A DNA stretch of 64,000 bases from positions 152,149 to 216,148 of the forward strand of contig NW_003314325.1 of NCBI RefSeq assembly GCF_000143415.4, read 5' to 3'. Of the stretch, positions 1-10,562 are shown piece after piece (position 1 is the first letter of the stretch; each line of letters opens with the position of its first letter). The position numbers and the translations under genes are program-made. Source of the stretch: Selaginella moellendorffii (lineage: Eukaryota > Streptophyta > Lycopodiopsida > Selaginellales > Selaginellaceae). The notes below the pieces were generated by a model. The model did no database searches and was not told the origin of the DNA. It saw only the letters and a program-made list of their open reading frames with translations.

Positions 1-3000
1 CTCACAAAGAGGGATTGAGTTGTTCCGTTTACACGAGTTTATGCTTGGGCTCATGAGTGAGGCACATTAGCAACTCAAGGCTATACTTTGAGTTGGCAGG
101 ATTAATGTTAGCCTATCGGTCGTTCCATGGGTTGTTCCAATGGTTCCATGAGTTGTTCCATGTACCATGGGTAAAATCAAACCTCCCCTGAGTTTGCTAT
201 GAGTGGCAAATAGGCTGGTCCGTAGCTGTTTAGCACGGCACTAGTAGATCCTTCCTAGGCATGATTACAAGTGGATCAACTAAGACTGTAGGGATTAGTC
301 TATTAGTTCAAGTAGTCATTGCCGTGCTCTTTCATAAACTTTTCTTGGATTGGACTGAAGGCAGTGTGAAAGCAAGCTTAAGGTTTAGTCAAAGACGAGA
401 TCGAAAAGAGAGTCGTCAGGGACAAAGGATCAAGCACGTAAATCATCTTCTTTCTTGGAGAAATTATTTGCAACAAAGTGTTAACTCATTGCTCGTGTTC
501 ACATTATGCAATCAAGAGTCCCTACCTTGATGCATCTTGGAGATGATGGTCTTACAAATGGTGAGTTGTGGGATGGATAGCGGTGAAGCGCTATACCATT
601 TTGTCTAGGCTTGCTATTGGAAGACTTGGGTTGCAATGCTCAATTCTTTTCCGGGGAACCTTGCTATTGTTCCTTGAGTAGCTTGGTGTTGGATTAGTTT
701 TGAGTTTGGTCGGAAAAAGAGTGGCATGTGCTTATCCATGTTGTGAACAAAAGTTAGTGGTGTTCAATGTTATAAGTCTCTATTGGTGGAGTGTGGCATT
801 TATGTTGCATTTTGTCGAATCGAGTTGACACTTGATAGTCACATAAACCTTTGAAGTAATGACATGGGTGTTGCTCTTGGTGTTTCTCAATTGATGATCA
901 AGTCATTATGATTTCCATATCATATCCATGTGATAATAAGCAATGTGTTTACGAAGTTTCTTGGTTAAACGATGATCAACCCTAAAGTGGTTGATGGTGA
1001 AGCTAATCTACTTGCACGTAGTAGCAATGTAGTAACTTTGACTGGATTCTTGATAGTGGTCCATTATGCTAAGCTTAAGTTGGTTCCTTAGTTCCTTGAG
1101 TTTGCCCATTGAGGTGTTGGAAAAGGGTTGTAACATTTATTTGCTATGGCTTGTTGGTTTATCCGTTAGCACTTAGAGTAGATTGTTGAATGGAAAAGGT
1201 GTGTAGTTAAGGCATTGATAGCGCTAGCACTTGTGTTAGTGGAAGTGGCATTGTTGATTCAAGTGATGAGGAATTTTCCTTAGAGCTTGATTCTCTATGT
1301 CATTTTTCTTGTTAGTGTCTTGGCTTCACATTGGATCTTGAAGGTAATCGAAAAAGAGTGTTAGTGCAATGTGAATATCTGAAGGTATAGTCTCCATGAT
1401 CAAGCTTTAGATGTTCATTTTGCATTCTGCGGATGTCGGTGTTGGATGTTGAAAGAATGGGCAAAAAGATGTTCGAGGCTTAAGCATACTATGGGTCATG
1501 AGAATTTGTGTTGAGGTGAGCATATATGAAGTTGTTAAGTAGAAGGAAGTTGGTTGAGTCTTGAAAGTTTGCATTCCTGGACTGAGAGTCATTCTTTCTC
1601 TAGGATGGAAAATTTTCCACAAATTTTCTTAGACTTTTCCAATGGCTGATCTGTTATCACTTTGTCCGAAAACCATTCCGTTTTCGTAAGCCAGTACAAA
1701 TTAGTGAAAGGGTTGGAGTTGACTTTAGTTGACTTAAACCTTAGTAGGTAGTTTGTATGATGCGGCCTAAAAGGGATGCTGACTTTTGGGGCTAAAGCAA
1801 TTGAGTTGGATAGAGTCTGGAGTTAGTGTAGAAAAGTGGCCGTTGCACTTTTCTAGAAAGGTGACCCATGTGCCTTTCTTTTGTAGCGTTATGCTTAGTG
1901 GCAAGTTGCACTTTGCATTTTGTTAGACTCTATGAGAGTAGTGACCTCTCACTGATCTTGACTTGGTCTTGGTGGCCCTGCGCCTTGGCTGAGGATGGTG
2001 ATGTTCAACTTAGTTGTTTGAGTTTGAGATGTTAGTACCCATACTATAGCTTTGTCTATGAGGAGGTTGTGTACCGATATGAGTCCATCTCATGATCTTC
2101 ACTTTAGCTTCGACTAAGTGTTGGTTATGTATAGCTAGCCTCTTCAAAGGCATGCTCAGAGCTATTGACTTGATGTATTGATAAGCTTATTGCAGTTGCG
2201 NNNNNNNNNNNNNNNNNNNNNNNNNNNNNNNNNNNNNNNNNNNNNNNNNNNNNNNNNNNNNNNNNNNNNNNNNNNNNNNNNNNNNNNNNNNNNNNNNNNN
2301 NNNNNNNNNNNNNNNNNNNNNNNNNNNNNNNNNNNNNNNNNNNNNNNNNNNNNNNNNNNNNNNNNNNNNNNNNNNNNNNNNNNNNNNNNNNNNNNNNNNN
2401 NNNNNNTCAATGAAGATTTATCAATGATGGGCTTACTTTGCCGGATGGTGTTGCGGAGGATCGTGTCGTTAAACTTACATGGGTTTCCATGTTGGCATGT
2501 CGACTTTACCTCTGTCAATATCATTTGGTTGCGTTTAGTTCGTAGTGTTGGATTTCATTAAGTCTTGGATGTGGTGAATCACTCCTTGATGAAGTGTTAT
2601 CTGTAGCTGAGTATTGTTGAGGGATTGGTCTCAGATACCGACTAAGGTATCTTCGACTTTGGTTAACTTGGTTGCTAGAAAGTCTTGAGTGGTGATACAC
2701 TCGTGCTTTCTTTTAGCTTTGTTCTAGTGTTGATGGCATTGAAGAGATAGCTTGTTGTTGACATTGTTCATATTGAGATTCAAGTGGAATGAGATGTCTC
2801 TCTGCAAGATTGATGTCGAGTTTCATTAGTCTCTATAGAGATCGTGTTGATGATTTGGCTATGGCTTTGTGTTATTGGCATTCGTACATTTGCTAGTTAG
2901 CAACTGTGTTGACGTTCAAATGAACTAAGTGGCAAGTTTGAGTTAGTTATGTTCTAAACGAGATTATTTAGTAGGGGTTGAGTTTTGAGCTTTTCCTTGA

Positions 3001-5154
3001 AAAGTGTTTCAGTTATGGATTATGCTAACTTTACAAGCGGAAGAGTTAGTGATTGATATTGGAATGTTTGAATCCTTAAATGGATTTGAATTGAGATATA
3101 TCAATCATTAATGATTCTTCTTGTGCTTGTTATGAAGTGAGTTACGTCTTGCTATAGATGGATTCATGGAGGATCGTTTGGTGATCACTTGTTGAGCATA
3201 GCTTCATTATGCTTAGCTTTTGGATTGATGCAGGCATGCTCTTCATTAGCTTTGGCACTATGAAGTTTAGCTTCTGGATGTGTTGAGGAGGATATTGTGG
3301 TTTGTACCATGATTTCTCTTTAGCATTGATGTTAGTTCATGTGAGACTCGTGATCATTATTAAGCAAGACTTGGCTATAGACTTCTTCGAGCTTGTGGTT
3401 CTTTGAGTTTTCATGCTCATTGTTCCATTTGTTAAGAGTTGTTGGGGGAAGGCATTTTGGCTCATTAGCTTCGATATTGACGTTAGTATTTGCATCTAGC
3501 AATCATTGGTGATGATTGACTATCATCTAAGATAGTTGATTATCCTTGTCAAGGGTTTTGCTTGATTATTGTTGGTATAGAAAGATTTACTGTTCTTCAG
3601 GATGGTAAATTCTTTCTTCAATGATGATTATGCATTTCTCTATTGTTAGGATGATTGATGATCTTTCATGGTGGTTATTTGTTCTCTTTGATGGCTTATG
3701 GTTTTTCGCAATATCACATGTTCTTTGTGATTTGCTCTGGATTGGTCTATTGGGTTTGAGACATCTATAGGATGTTGCTGACACTTGCTTAGGCAACTTG
3801 AGTTCCTTGGTCTTGTTGGCTGGGATCTATTCAGATTGGATTTTGTGATAATTGGCAGGAATGAGTATTTGTTGGTCTTACCGCATTCATTCTCTTCTGT
3901 TGATTGTTGCTTGAGTTAGTTTTGATAGATTTGGATGTTCTTTCCTTTGGGTAATACATTCGCGAGCATTTTGCTTGTCAGTCAATGGTACTTTGTGTTC
4001 TTTGAGTTATCTTTCGTAAGTTGTTTGGCATTCTGTCTGCAATCTTTAATAGTTAAACTTTATCATTGAGTTTACTTGATGATATACTTGCTATTGAATT
4101 TTGTTTGATGGTGAATCCTATGTTTACCAATTATTATGATCTTGGTGGTTCCTGCACTATTATACTGGTTTATCGGATGATAACTTGCTTAGAATACTTT
4201 TGTGTTCTACTCTAAGATATAATCACTGATAATTAAGCTTCTAAGATATCATTGTCTCTGACTTTGATATTGTCCATCTATTGATCTTTGAGTTTGGGCC
4301 AGTAATGGGCAGACTGGCTTCGGCACTTCGTGTGCATGTTGAAATCTCTAGTCATGGGGTAGCTACTGTCAACTGGTCACATAACCCGCCTCTCTGTCGA
4401 TGTTCCTTATTCCGTTGAAAGGGCATGACTGTGTAAACAACTCTAATTGCCTGTTTACAACAGTCTATCTAAACCTTACTGACGGGTTTGGTTTCTTTGC
4501 TTAGGAGGTTGGGGCCTCTGGCTTCTCTCTCTATGTTCCTGTGGGTAGGGGCATATCACACTTTTGTAAGCTGGGTGACTCCCAGAGCAGCAAGGGTGGC
4601 TGACTCCGTTGGTCATTTCCTTGTCAGCGACGGCCGGAAGGTGTCTGAGCTAGTAGCGCATCCGCGTTAGACAAAGAGGTTATCCCTAACTCATTTAAGT
4701 TGGTGCATTTCTCACATAGTGTGAGTACCGTGAACTTTTTCTGGAGTTGTTTCCTTGGCGGTATTCTAGACTCGAGTATGCATCGACGAGGACGTCGATC
4801 TTCCCTAGGGGGGGAGAGTGTCGCGAATGTGACTTCGGGTATCGAAAGTTACCTGTCGGCTAGTCCTTTCGGATATTCTTTCCTTACTGCCACAATGGCA
4901 AGAGGTCGGTATTGCTGGACCCGTTATCAGTTCCCACTTGAGCTAGTTGAGAAACTGGTCAATGAACATGCACTTAGATTGGATAAACATAAGGTAGGAA
5001 CCCTATGTGTTTCTTGCTGAGCATACTTGGCCTGGTTTGAGAAACTTGTGTCATTGGCTTGCACTTGCTAGTATCAAGAACCCCCGCAATATTGAGATTG
5101 GTCCCTCAATATCACTAGATGATAGCTTACCGTGTCTGCCAAACACCCTCGCTA
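1..5154. repeat. Decayed repeat DNA, strand-asymmetric, no intact gene
   Basis: No open reading frame longer than about 130 codons makes sense here, and none of the short ones resembles a known protein. The plus strand is visibly rich in T and G and poor in C over most of the stretch. Short phrases built on variants of 'gttgttccatg' recur at about 120-175. The region looks like an old transposable element eroded by mutation, but no LTR, transposase or reverse transcriptase motif could be recognised. Part of the sequence is missing (gap at 2201-2406). The claim of transposon origin is inference. Confidence 0.5.
2201..2406. other. Assembly gap (run of N)
   Basis: 206 consecutive N bases inside repeat DNA. 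It is a scaffold gap and no biological statement can be made about it. Confidence 0.99.
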
Positions 5155-5615
5155 TCATGCCCTTTGTGTTAGTCTCATTTTGGTCCCAAATGCTATTTAT
5201 GGAAAGTGTCCAGATTTGCTCATTTGGTATATCTACAGAATGTAGAGATCGGTCTGAACACAATGGTGTTCGTCCCATGTCCAAATTCACAATTTAGGGA
5301 CATTCCATATTTAGTAAGTTTCGAGCTTGTCCCAGAGACTAACTCTTGATACTAAGGGAGGCTTGGGGTGAAAGCCCAAAGCGTGTGTCCCTCAAGGGGG
5401 GGGGGGGGGGCTTTGGGGGGTTCCAAATGTATAATAAGGATAATGGGGAGGTCGGGCATGGCCCACCAACCTGAGGCATAGTCTAGCTCCCGCTTGCGTG
5501 CCTGTCCTTGTTTTGCGTCCGGCTTGGGTCTAAGCCCAAGTTCCATTCCATGCTAGCTGGTGGAGTACCCATATCCTCGCGTTAGGCCACCGGTATGCCG
5601 AAATAGCGCCTAGAC
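5155..5615 (+). repeat. Dispersed repeat, copy 1
   Basis: This stretch has a shorter, more AT-rich relative at 7145-7360. Shared phrases include the block around 'atgctatttatgg', the segment ending 'gaatgta', 'gagactaactc', 'gaaagcccaaagc' and 'gttaggccac/attg...tatgc' followed by 'gaaatag'. The order is the same in both copies. The copy here is GC-richer and keeps extra sequence between the shared blocks. It is probably part of one repeat family, perhaps a terminal region, but no element boundaries were found. Confidence 0.6.
5396..5420 (+). other. Long G-tract
   Basis: Fifteen G in a row (5396-5410), a short CTTT spacer, then six more G. It could fold into a quadruplex or reflect polymerase slippage or a sequencing artefact. 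It lies inside the dispersed repeat. Confidence 0.9.
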
Positions 5616-5829
5616 TCCGTTTGGCTCCGTTTTGCGTACTGGTCCTGGCATTGGGATGCTGGTAACTCCAGGACTGTTCCAAGTCACTCTGGGCTCCTGT
5701 CCCTTCGCTCCTTGGGCTTTATGCTCGGGAGTTACTCCATGGTTCAGTTCCATCACTCCTTGGCTCCATGCTTGGGAGTTTGGCACCGTTCCTTTGTTCA
5801 GTGGCCCAAGGCCCTGAACCTCGGGTTCT

Positions 5830-5965
5830 TATGGACACGTGGCATGGACACGTGGCATATGACATGTGGCACAAAAAGGGTTTAGGTTCCGCTTCGTGGT
5901 GTTATCTTATGGTAAATCACCATAGGATAAAGGGTCAAAAACCACGTGCACTACAGATAAGTGCT
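5830..5965 (+). repeat. Repeat arm matched in inverted orientation near 52.3 kb
   Basis: The segment holds repeated 'acacgtggcat' phrases (CACGTG G-box cores) followed by a block containing 'tatggtaaatcac' and 'ataggataaagggt'. The reverse complement of 52318-52405 carries the same ordered blocks, including the CACATGGCAT phrase and the final GTGCACT/ATACACT. The two are diverged members of one repeat family lying 46 kb apart in opposite orientation. Confidence 0.65.
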
Positions 5966-7140
5966 AATAAGGAGGTTCCAAACTTATAGTTGTCACAGCC
6001 AGAGGAGCATAACATGAACACAACCTAGTAGGAGCAGCCTCCAACATCTCCATCACATGCAGAAATACCACCAAATCCAGCTCTTGACACCAATGCTGAC
6101 AACATGCCAAATCACTGCAAACACCACAGTCGAGAGTGTCCCGAGTAGGAGTGATGTTGCAAGCTTGAGCTTCCACACCAGATCTTAAGCTTGGCATTTC
6201 TCCAGTTTATGGATGAAATGCAGCATCTCTAGCCAATGCCATAGATGCCAATACCAGAAGATTTTATGAGGCTTTTCTACAATGAGCAGATAAGTGTTTT
6301 CATGTGAGATGGAGTCTAGGCTATGATCAACACCATTGTCTACCAACCCCTCAACACGAAACTCACAAAGATCCAGAGTGACATTCTTTAGATCAAGAGG
6401 AGCATTTAAGGTATGGCTTTCCAGGGATTTGTATGTGCAGAGACTTAGTGCATGAACAAGGAACTCTCTAAGGAGAATGTAGAGCTTCACAACGAGATCC
6501 AACAGCTCAAGGCGAAGCAGCCACCCATTGTCATGGACAATGAAACTCAATTGACAATGATGATGATGAGTTCCGACAGAAGCTCGACAAGTTCAAGAAC
6601 GAGCTCTTTGGGGTTGCAGCAGCAATAAAACAACCAGTAGTAAGAGCTTTGAGATGAATCTCAACTCAATTGTGGGAGAAAAGTGGAGCACAAAAAATCA
6701 ACCTTGTATTTAAAAGTATCATCTTGAGTCTTGAGACTTAAACCTTGAGACTTAGGAATAAGAAGAAATGGTAGTTACATATAACTAGTTAAGGGGCAAG
6801 TTAGCATTCAAACCCTATCCCTATCTTTTTTGTATTTTGGCCTTCTATTATCAATGCATGTCCATATGCTCAAGATCTAAAGTACTCAAGTGATGTTAAA
6901 TCTATCCTTGCTTATGATCTTGACAAGAGCTTTCCTAGGGGTCAAAAGATTCAAATGGCTCTTCTTTCTTACTCTTTGTGTGTTTATTTGTGTCTAGTTG
7001 CAGCAAAAGGCAAGATCAAATTAAGCAAACACAATAGCAAACATCCACTCTTCCCCTTTTTTTTTCTTTCACTCTTATTCTTTGTTTGTTTGTCTTTCTT
7101 TTACAGTATAAACTCTTACTCAAAAAGCACATAGAGTTTC
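5966..7140. other. Intergenic, decayed repeat sequence
   Basis: No credible gene. Short open frames around 5970-6550 have no recognisable product, and the sequence becomes steadily more AT-rich towards 7 kb. Several short stretches read like low-complexity coding remnants of a retroelement, but no motif supports that. Confidence 0.4.
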
Positions 7141-7144
7141 CACT

Positions 7145-7360
7145 ATCATGCCTCATGTGTTACTAGTTATTTATGGAAAATGTATAGATTTGCTAATAAG
7201 GTATATTTATAGAATGTAATATCCAAATTCTGTTATTCCATTATTAATAAATTTTTGAGATTATTTTAGAGACTAACTCCTAGTGTTGACATGAAAGCCC
7301 AAAGCCAAATATATACCTTGTGTTAGGCCATTGATATGCTGAAATAGTGCTAAACTTTAT
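7145..7360 (+). repeat. Dispersed repeat, copy 2 (AT-shifted)
   Basis: Diverged, shortened copy of 5155-5615, with the shared blocks in the same order but many C-to-T and G-to-A differences. That pattern fits decay of a methylated repeat by deamination (inference). Confidence 0.6.
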
Positions 7361-7595
7361 CAATAATAGTATGTGGTATTGATTTAGACCTCACAATTAT
7401 AAATTGTATAAAACCATTTGTATACAATATTATACCAATTTAAAGAGAAATAAAAAAGACTAGTCCTTTTATTTAAATTATAAAAACTAGCTAAGCACAA
7501 GTGGTATTAAATTTATATATTTACTTTTATTTTATTAAATAATAATATATAATTTTACTAAAATTACAAATAAATTTTAATATATATTTAGAAGT

Positions 7596-8450
7596 TTAAT
7601 TCTGACATAATTTATGGTTTTGTGTTTGTGATGACCATAAAGATTTATGTGGAAACTTTGTTGTATATAATACAAGGTTACAATCATTTTGAAGACTTAA
7701 AAATGTACTTATAATACAAAAGGATTTTTTGTTGCAAATAAAGTTTTTTGCCCATTCAACTTTTTTATTACTGCCATATAAAACTAAAAGTCCATCTATT
7801 TGCAGTTTAAGATAGCAATTATATATATAATTCTTATTTGTTTTACTATCCCATATCATATTTTCTCCTGAAAATAAAACAAGATTACAGTTTGAGGTTA
7901 AGAATAATACATGTTTTCCATTTGGTGAAATTAGAAATTCACTATAAAACAATATTGAATTATACATACCACCTTGAATAGTGGTTTTAGATATATCGCA
8001 ATCTTCAAATGATAATAATGATATTGGATTTTTAGAATAAGATTTTGTGACAATATAACTGATTTCATGATTTCTCACTGTAACTCTGAAGTAATTTGCT
8101 GTTGCCCATAACATAGAAGGTGTGTAAGTCCTAATTAGTCTTTCTAATCCTTGATAAATAGAGGCTGAAGTTACAAAATCTGGACTTCCACTAGAAATAC
8201 AATTTGGTGGATTTCCATCAAATCTTGCTACTCTTACAATAACTGTTCCTGCTGATATGGGATGTGTTATTTCATCTGACCAATCACTAGGATAATCACC
8301 TGTAAGAGGTTGAATGAGCTGCCAAAAGCTTGCAATTATCATCTCTATATCATTATTATTTATTTCATAATAATCTCCAAATTGAACACTAGTGCTATAA
8401 ACTTTATAAATTATTATCACTAGTAGAGAAACTAATGTCTTAAAAATCAT
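7596..8450 (-). CDS. Secreted bulb-type (B-type) lectin-domain protein
   Basis: Single-exon frame of 284 residues starting with ATG. The first ~20 residues are a hydrophobic stretch typical of a signal peptide, so export is likely. Residues ~20-160 form a cysteine-poor domain I do not recognise. Residues ~165-275 form a bulb-type mannose-binding lectin fold: three repeats can be seen, 'SNCNLVLF', 'LQIDGLLVLY' and 'LQNDCNLVLY'. Only the last keeps the full QxDxNxVxY sugar-site pattern, so at most one canonical mannose site survives. Known B-lectins bind mannose-rich glycans and often act in defence. The gene is roughly 30% GC, far below its GC-rich neighbours, and sits alone in AT-rich repeat DNA. 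A recent arrival or a fast-evolving lineage-specific gene are both possible. Confidence 0.7.
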   Translation of the reverse strand: MIFKTLVSLLVIIIYKVYSTSVQFGDYYEINNNDIEMIIASFWQLIQPLTGDYPSDWSDEITHPISAGTVIVRVARFDGNPPNCISSGSPDFVTSASIYQGLERLIRTYTPSMLWATANYFRVTVRNHEISYIVTKSYSKNPISLLSFEDCDISKTTIQGGMYNSILFYSEFLISPNGKHVLFLTSNCNLVLFSGENMIWDSKTNKNYIYNCYLKLQIDGLLVLYGSNKKVEWAKNFICNKKSFCIISTFLSLQNDCNLVLYTTKFPHKSLWSSQTQNHKLCQN

Positions 8451-8662
8451 TTCTATATATTTACATGTTTTCTTCCTGCTTTTATATACAAATTGAAAAC
8501 AATGAAATTTTTACACATGGAATACATATAGATGATAAAAAATACTTAGAGTGCAAGAAATGTTACAAGGACAAACTATACTGTCTTAGGACAAACTATG
8601 CTATGTTAGCTCACACTGGTAGAGAAACTAAAATCCAATCTTTCTTATATTTTTACATGTGG
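8418..8662. repeat. Direct repeat at the 5' end of the lectin gene
   Basis: The block 'tagtagagaaactaa...atatttacatg' (about 8419-8467), which covers the lectin start codon, recurs as 'ggtagagaaactaaaa...atttttacatg' at about 8617-8661. Between them is a short tandem duplication based on 'aggacaaactat'. The gene's start region therefore seems to have been duplicated locally. Confidence 0.6.
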
Positions 8663-8719
8663 ATAAAGAATACAAAGTATTAACAATCTAAAGGGAACTC
8701 TGTTTTTGGGGCTTCCAAT

Positions 8720-9248
8720 TTAGAGCTCCAGCGCCACCTCCTCGACTACACGCTGTGGCCCTTCTGGTGGTGAGCGATTGACTCTCTCTCTCTCCCTAAA
8801 GCGAATGCATGTCAAAGCGAGATAATCCGCGCTTGGTGACCGGGATTCTCAGCGCGCAGGGCGTCGCCAACTCCCACACCCGACATTGCGACTGCCTTTC
8901 TATCCAAGCTCAACCTCGCTACTCTCTTCTTCTCCTTATTTGTTCCTTCCATCTTCCAAAGCAATTCTTTCTTCTTCTTTCCAGGAAAACTACCCGAGCT
9001 GGAGCCACAAAACCGAGCACTTCCAAAAGATCCATCAAAAGTCCAGCACGCCTTTCAAGGACATGCTCTTCTTCGATGACGAACAACGCAACATAAAAGC
9101 AGTGAGCAAAAAACCTTCTTTTCGTTTCGTTTTCTAAAACTTTCCTTTATTCAAGGTTTCACAAATGGGCGTCACAAGCATTCTTGTGGACGAGGGCGTC
9201 AACCTGGAAGCTCTCCGGCAGGGGCTCAAGGATTACACCAAGAAATAG
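8720..9248 (+). pseudogene. Broken magnesium-dependent phosphatase 1 (MDP1-like) gene
   Basis: MDP1 is a small HAD-superfamily phosphatase whose nucleophile lies in an FDLDYT motif. Here 'LDYTLWPF' is readable at about 8742-8770, but the residue at the nucleophile position is Leu and no upstream start fits. The middle part ('GILSAQG', then 'PDIATAFLSKLNL') is in two different frames, so a small indel has broken it. The 3' part is well kept: 'YPSWSHKTEHFQKIH', 'MLFFDDEQRNIKAV', an intron with GTGAGC...AAG borders (about 9102-9160), then 'MGVTSILVDEGVNLEALRQG' and a stop at 9248. These segments match the family in order. With the nucleophile lost and a frame break, I call it a pseudogene; a sequencing error could explain the frame break but not the missing Asp. 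Confidence 0.75.
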
Positions 9249-9299
9249 CTCATCGATTCGATTAAAAGAAGCAAACCAAGATTACAGGTAAGGAGAATT

Positions 9300-10487
9300 C
9301 TAAATGCATAGGCAGTAGGAGCGCATCTTGAGTGTCACTCTTCTAAACAGTGGAATGCAAAACAACTCCACCACTTCATACTTCGTGTACACTACCACCC
9401 ATTCGCTTGTGGGAAAGCCCATTCTTTCTTCCTCGTCTTCATCGCTCGACGACTCAGCCTCATGAAATGAGTCAGCCTCTCTCATTGCATATCTATTCTT
9501 GCATTCTTTGCTGGATTCCTTCTTTTCACACCCTCGCTTTTCACTTTCATCACCACCATTCTTGTATTCTTTGCTCGATTCCATCTTTTCTTCCTGCTTT
9601 TCTTCGTAGGGTGTGCGAAGTTCCTCGACACCAACGCTAAGAAGTTCCTCTTTTATCTCATCTTCATCGCCACCATTCTCTTTCGCATCGTATTCGTTGC
9701 TCAAATCCTTCGGTTCCTCGTCTCCCTCTTTTATATACTCGTCAGTGGTTTCGTCTTCATCGCTCGAATCGTCCTCTTCGTCTTCAATATCATCCTGTTC
9801 GTCACTATCGTTTTCATTCTCATCATCATCTTGGTTAGAATCCTCCTCTTCCTCATAATCTTCCTCATGGGACGGGGACGGGGATATAGATATAGAAGAA
9901 TCACTGGAATCCTCCTCCTGACTGCTCAAGTATTCGTTCATATCATCCTGGAATCCTTCCTGCTGTCCCTCATCATCACCATCATCGCTCAAATTTTTCA
10001 AATCATCCTGGAATCCTTCCTGCTGTTCCTCATCATCACCATCATCGTTCAAATTTTCCATATCATCCTGGAATCCTTCCTGCTGTTCCTCGTCACCATC
10101 ATCGCTCAAAGTTTCCATTTCATCCTGGAATCCTTCCTGCTGTTCCTCATCATCACCGCTCAAACTCACTTTCTGGAATCCTTCCTGTTCTCGGCCCTCG
10201 TTCCCTAATCCTTCCTTTCCTTTTTCGCAGGCTTCATCATCTTGCTCCTCGCTGCGAGTATGATCGATCTTTTCCTGCTCCTCCACTTCGCTATATGCGT
10301 ACTCCGGCGCCGGTATATCTATACCATCCAAAAACTTCTTCAAGACTTCCTCTTTCCCGGGGACGACATCGTCAACTTTCGGGTAAACTTGGGTATCCTC
10401 GGGCCAAACACTGCAGAAGTCCTTTCCCACGTCCTCAAAGGACGAATCATCGCTAGCATCCACAACAACAAACCCGTCATCGGCCAT
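9300..10487 (-). CDS. Highly acidic repeat-containing protein, unknown function
   Basis: Open frame of 395 residues from the ATG at 10487. The same frame stays open 60 bases further upstream but without an ATG there. The N-terminus 'MADDGFVVVDASDDSSFEDV' is followed by a short region that may fold, then five imperfect copies of a 20-23 residue unit with the core 'EQQEGFQDDM'. After these come long runs of Asp, Glu and Ser. No catalytic or known domain is visible and most of it is probably disordered. Acidic proteins of this kind often act as histone or chaperone partners, but nothing here proves that. The C-terminus (about 40 residues) is unlike the rest and could be read-through of an unspliced intron. 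It lies only 75 bp downstream of the PAC4-like gene on the same strand. Confidence 0.6.
   Translation of the reverse strand: MADDGFVVVDASDDSSFEDVGKDFCSVWPEDTQVYPKVDDVVPGKEEVLKKFLDGIDIPAPEYAYSEVEEQEKIDHTRSEEQDDEACEKGKEGLGNEGREQEGFQKVSLSGDDEEQQEGFQDEMETLSDDGDEEQQEGFQDDMENLNDDGDDEEQQEGFQDDLKNLSDDGDDEGQQEGFQDDMNEYLSSQEEDSSDSSISISPSPSHEEDYEEEEDSNQDDDENENDSDEQDDIEDEEDDSSDEDETTDEYIKEGDEEPKDLSNEYDAKENGGDEDEIKEELLSVGVEELRTPYEEKQEEKMESSKEYKNGGDESEKRGCEKKESSKECKNRYAMREADSFHEAESSSDEDEEERMGFPTSEWVVVYTKYEVVELFCIPLFRRVTLKMRSYCLCI
9942..10190 (-). repeat. In-frame minisatellite of 60-69 bp units inside the acidic gene
   Basis: The phrase 'tcatcctggaatccttcctg' recurs about every 60-69 bases, four to five times, separated by variable 'catcatcacc' trinucleotide stretches. 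The unit length is a multiple of three, so copy-number change would keep the reading frame. Confidence 0.9.
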
Positions 10488-10562
10488 CTCTTCCTTTGGA
10501 TTCGCCAACCCTATGAACCCTAAAGCTAGTCTCGCAATTATATACACAATAATAAAAAGGGA

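Noticed and set aside
2162-2561. Frames crossing the N run
   Set aside because: They are open only because the gap is translated as unknown residues.
9613-10523. Long plus-strand frames across the acidic gene (Ser- and Ile/Leu-rich products)
   Set aside because: They are complements of GAA/GAT-rich codons of the minus-strand acidic protein; composition alone keeps them open.
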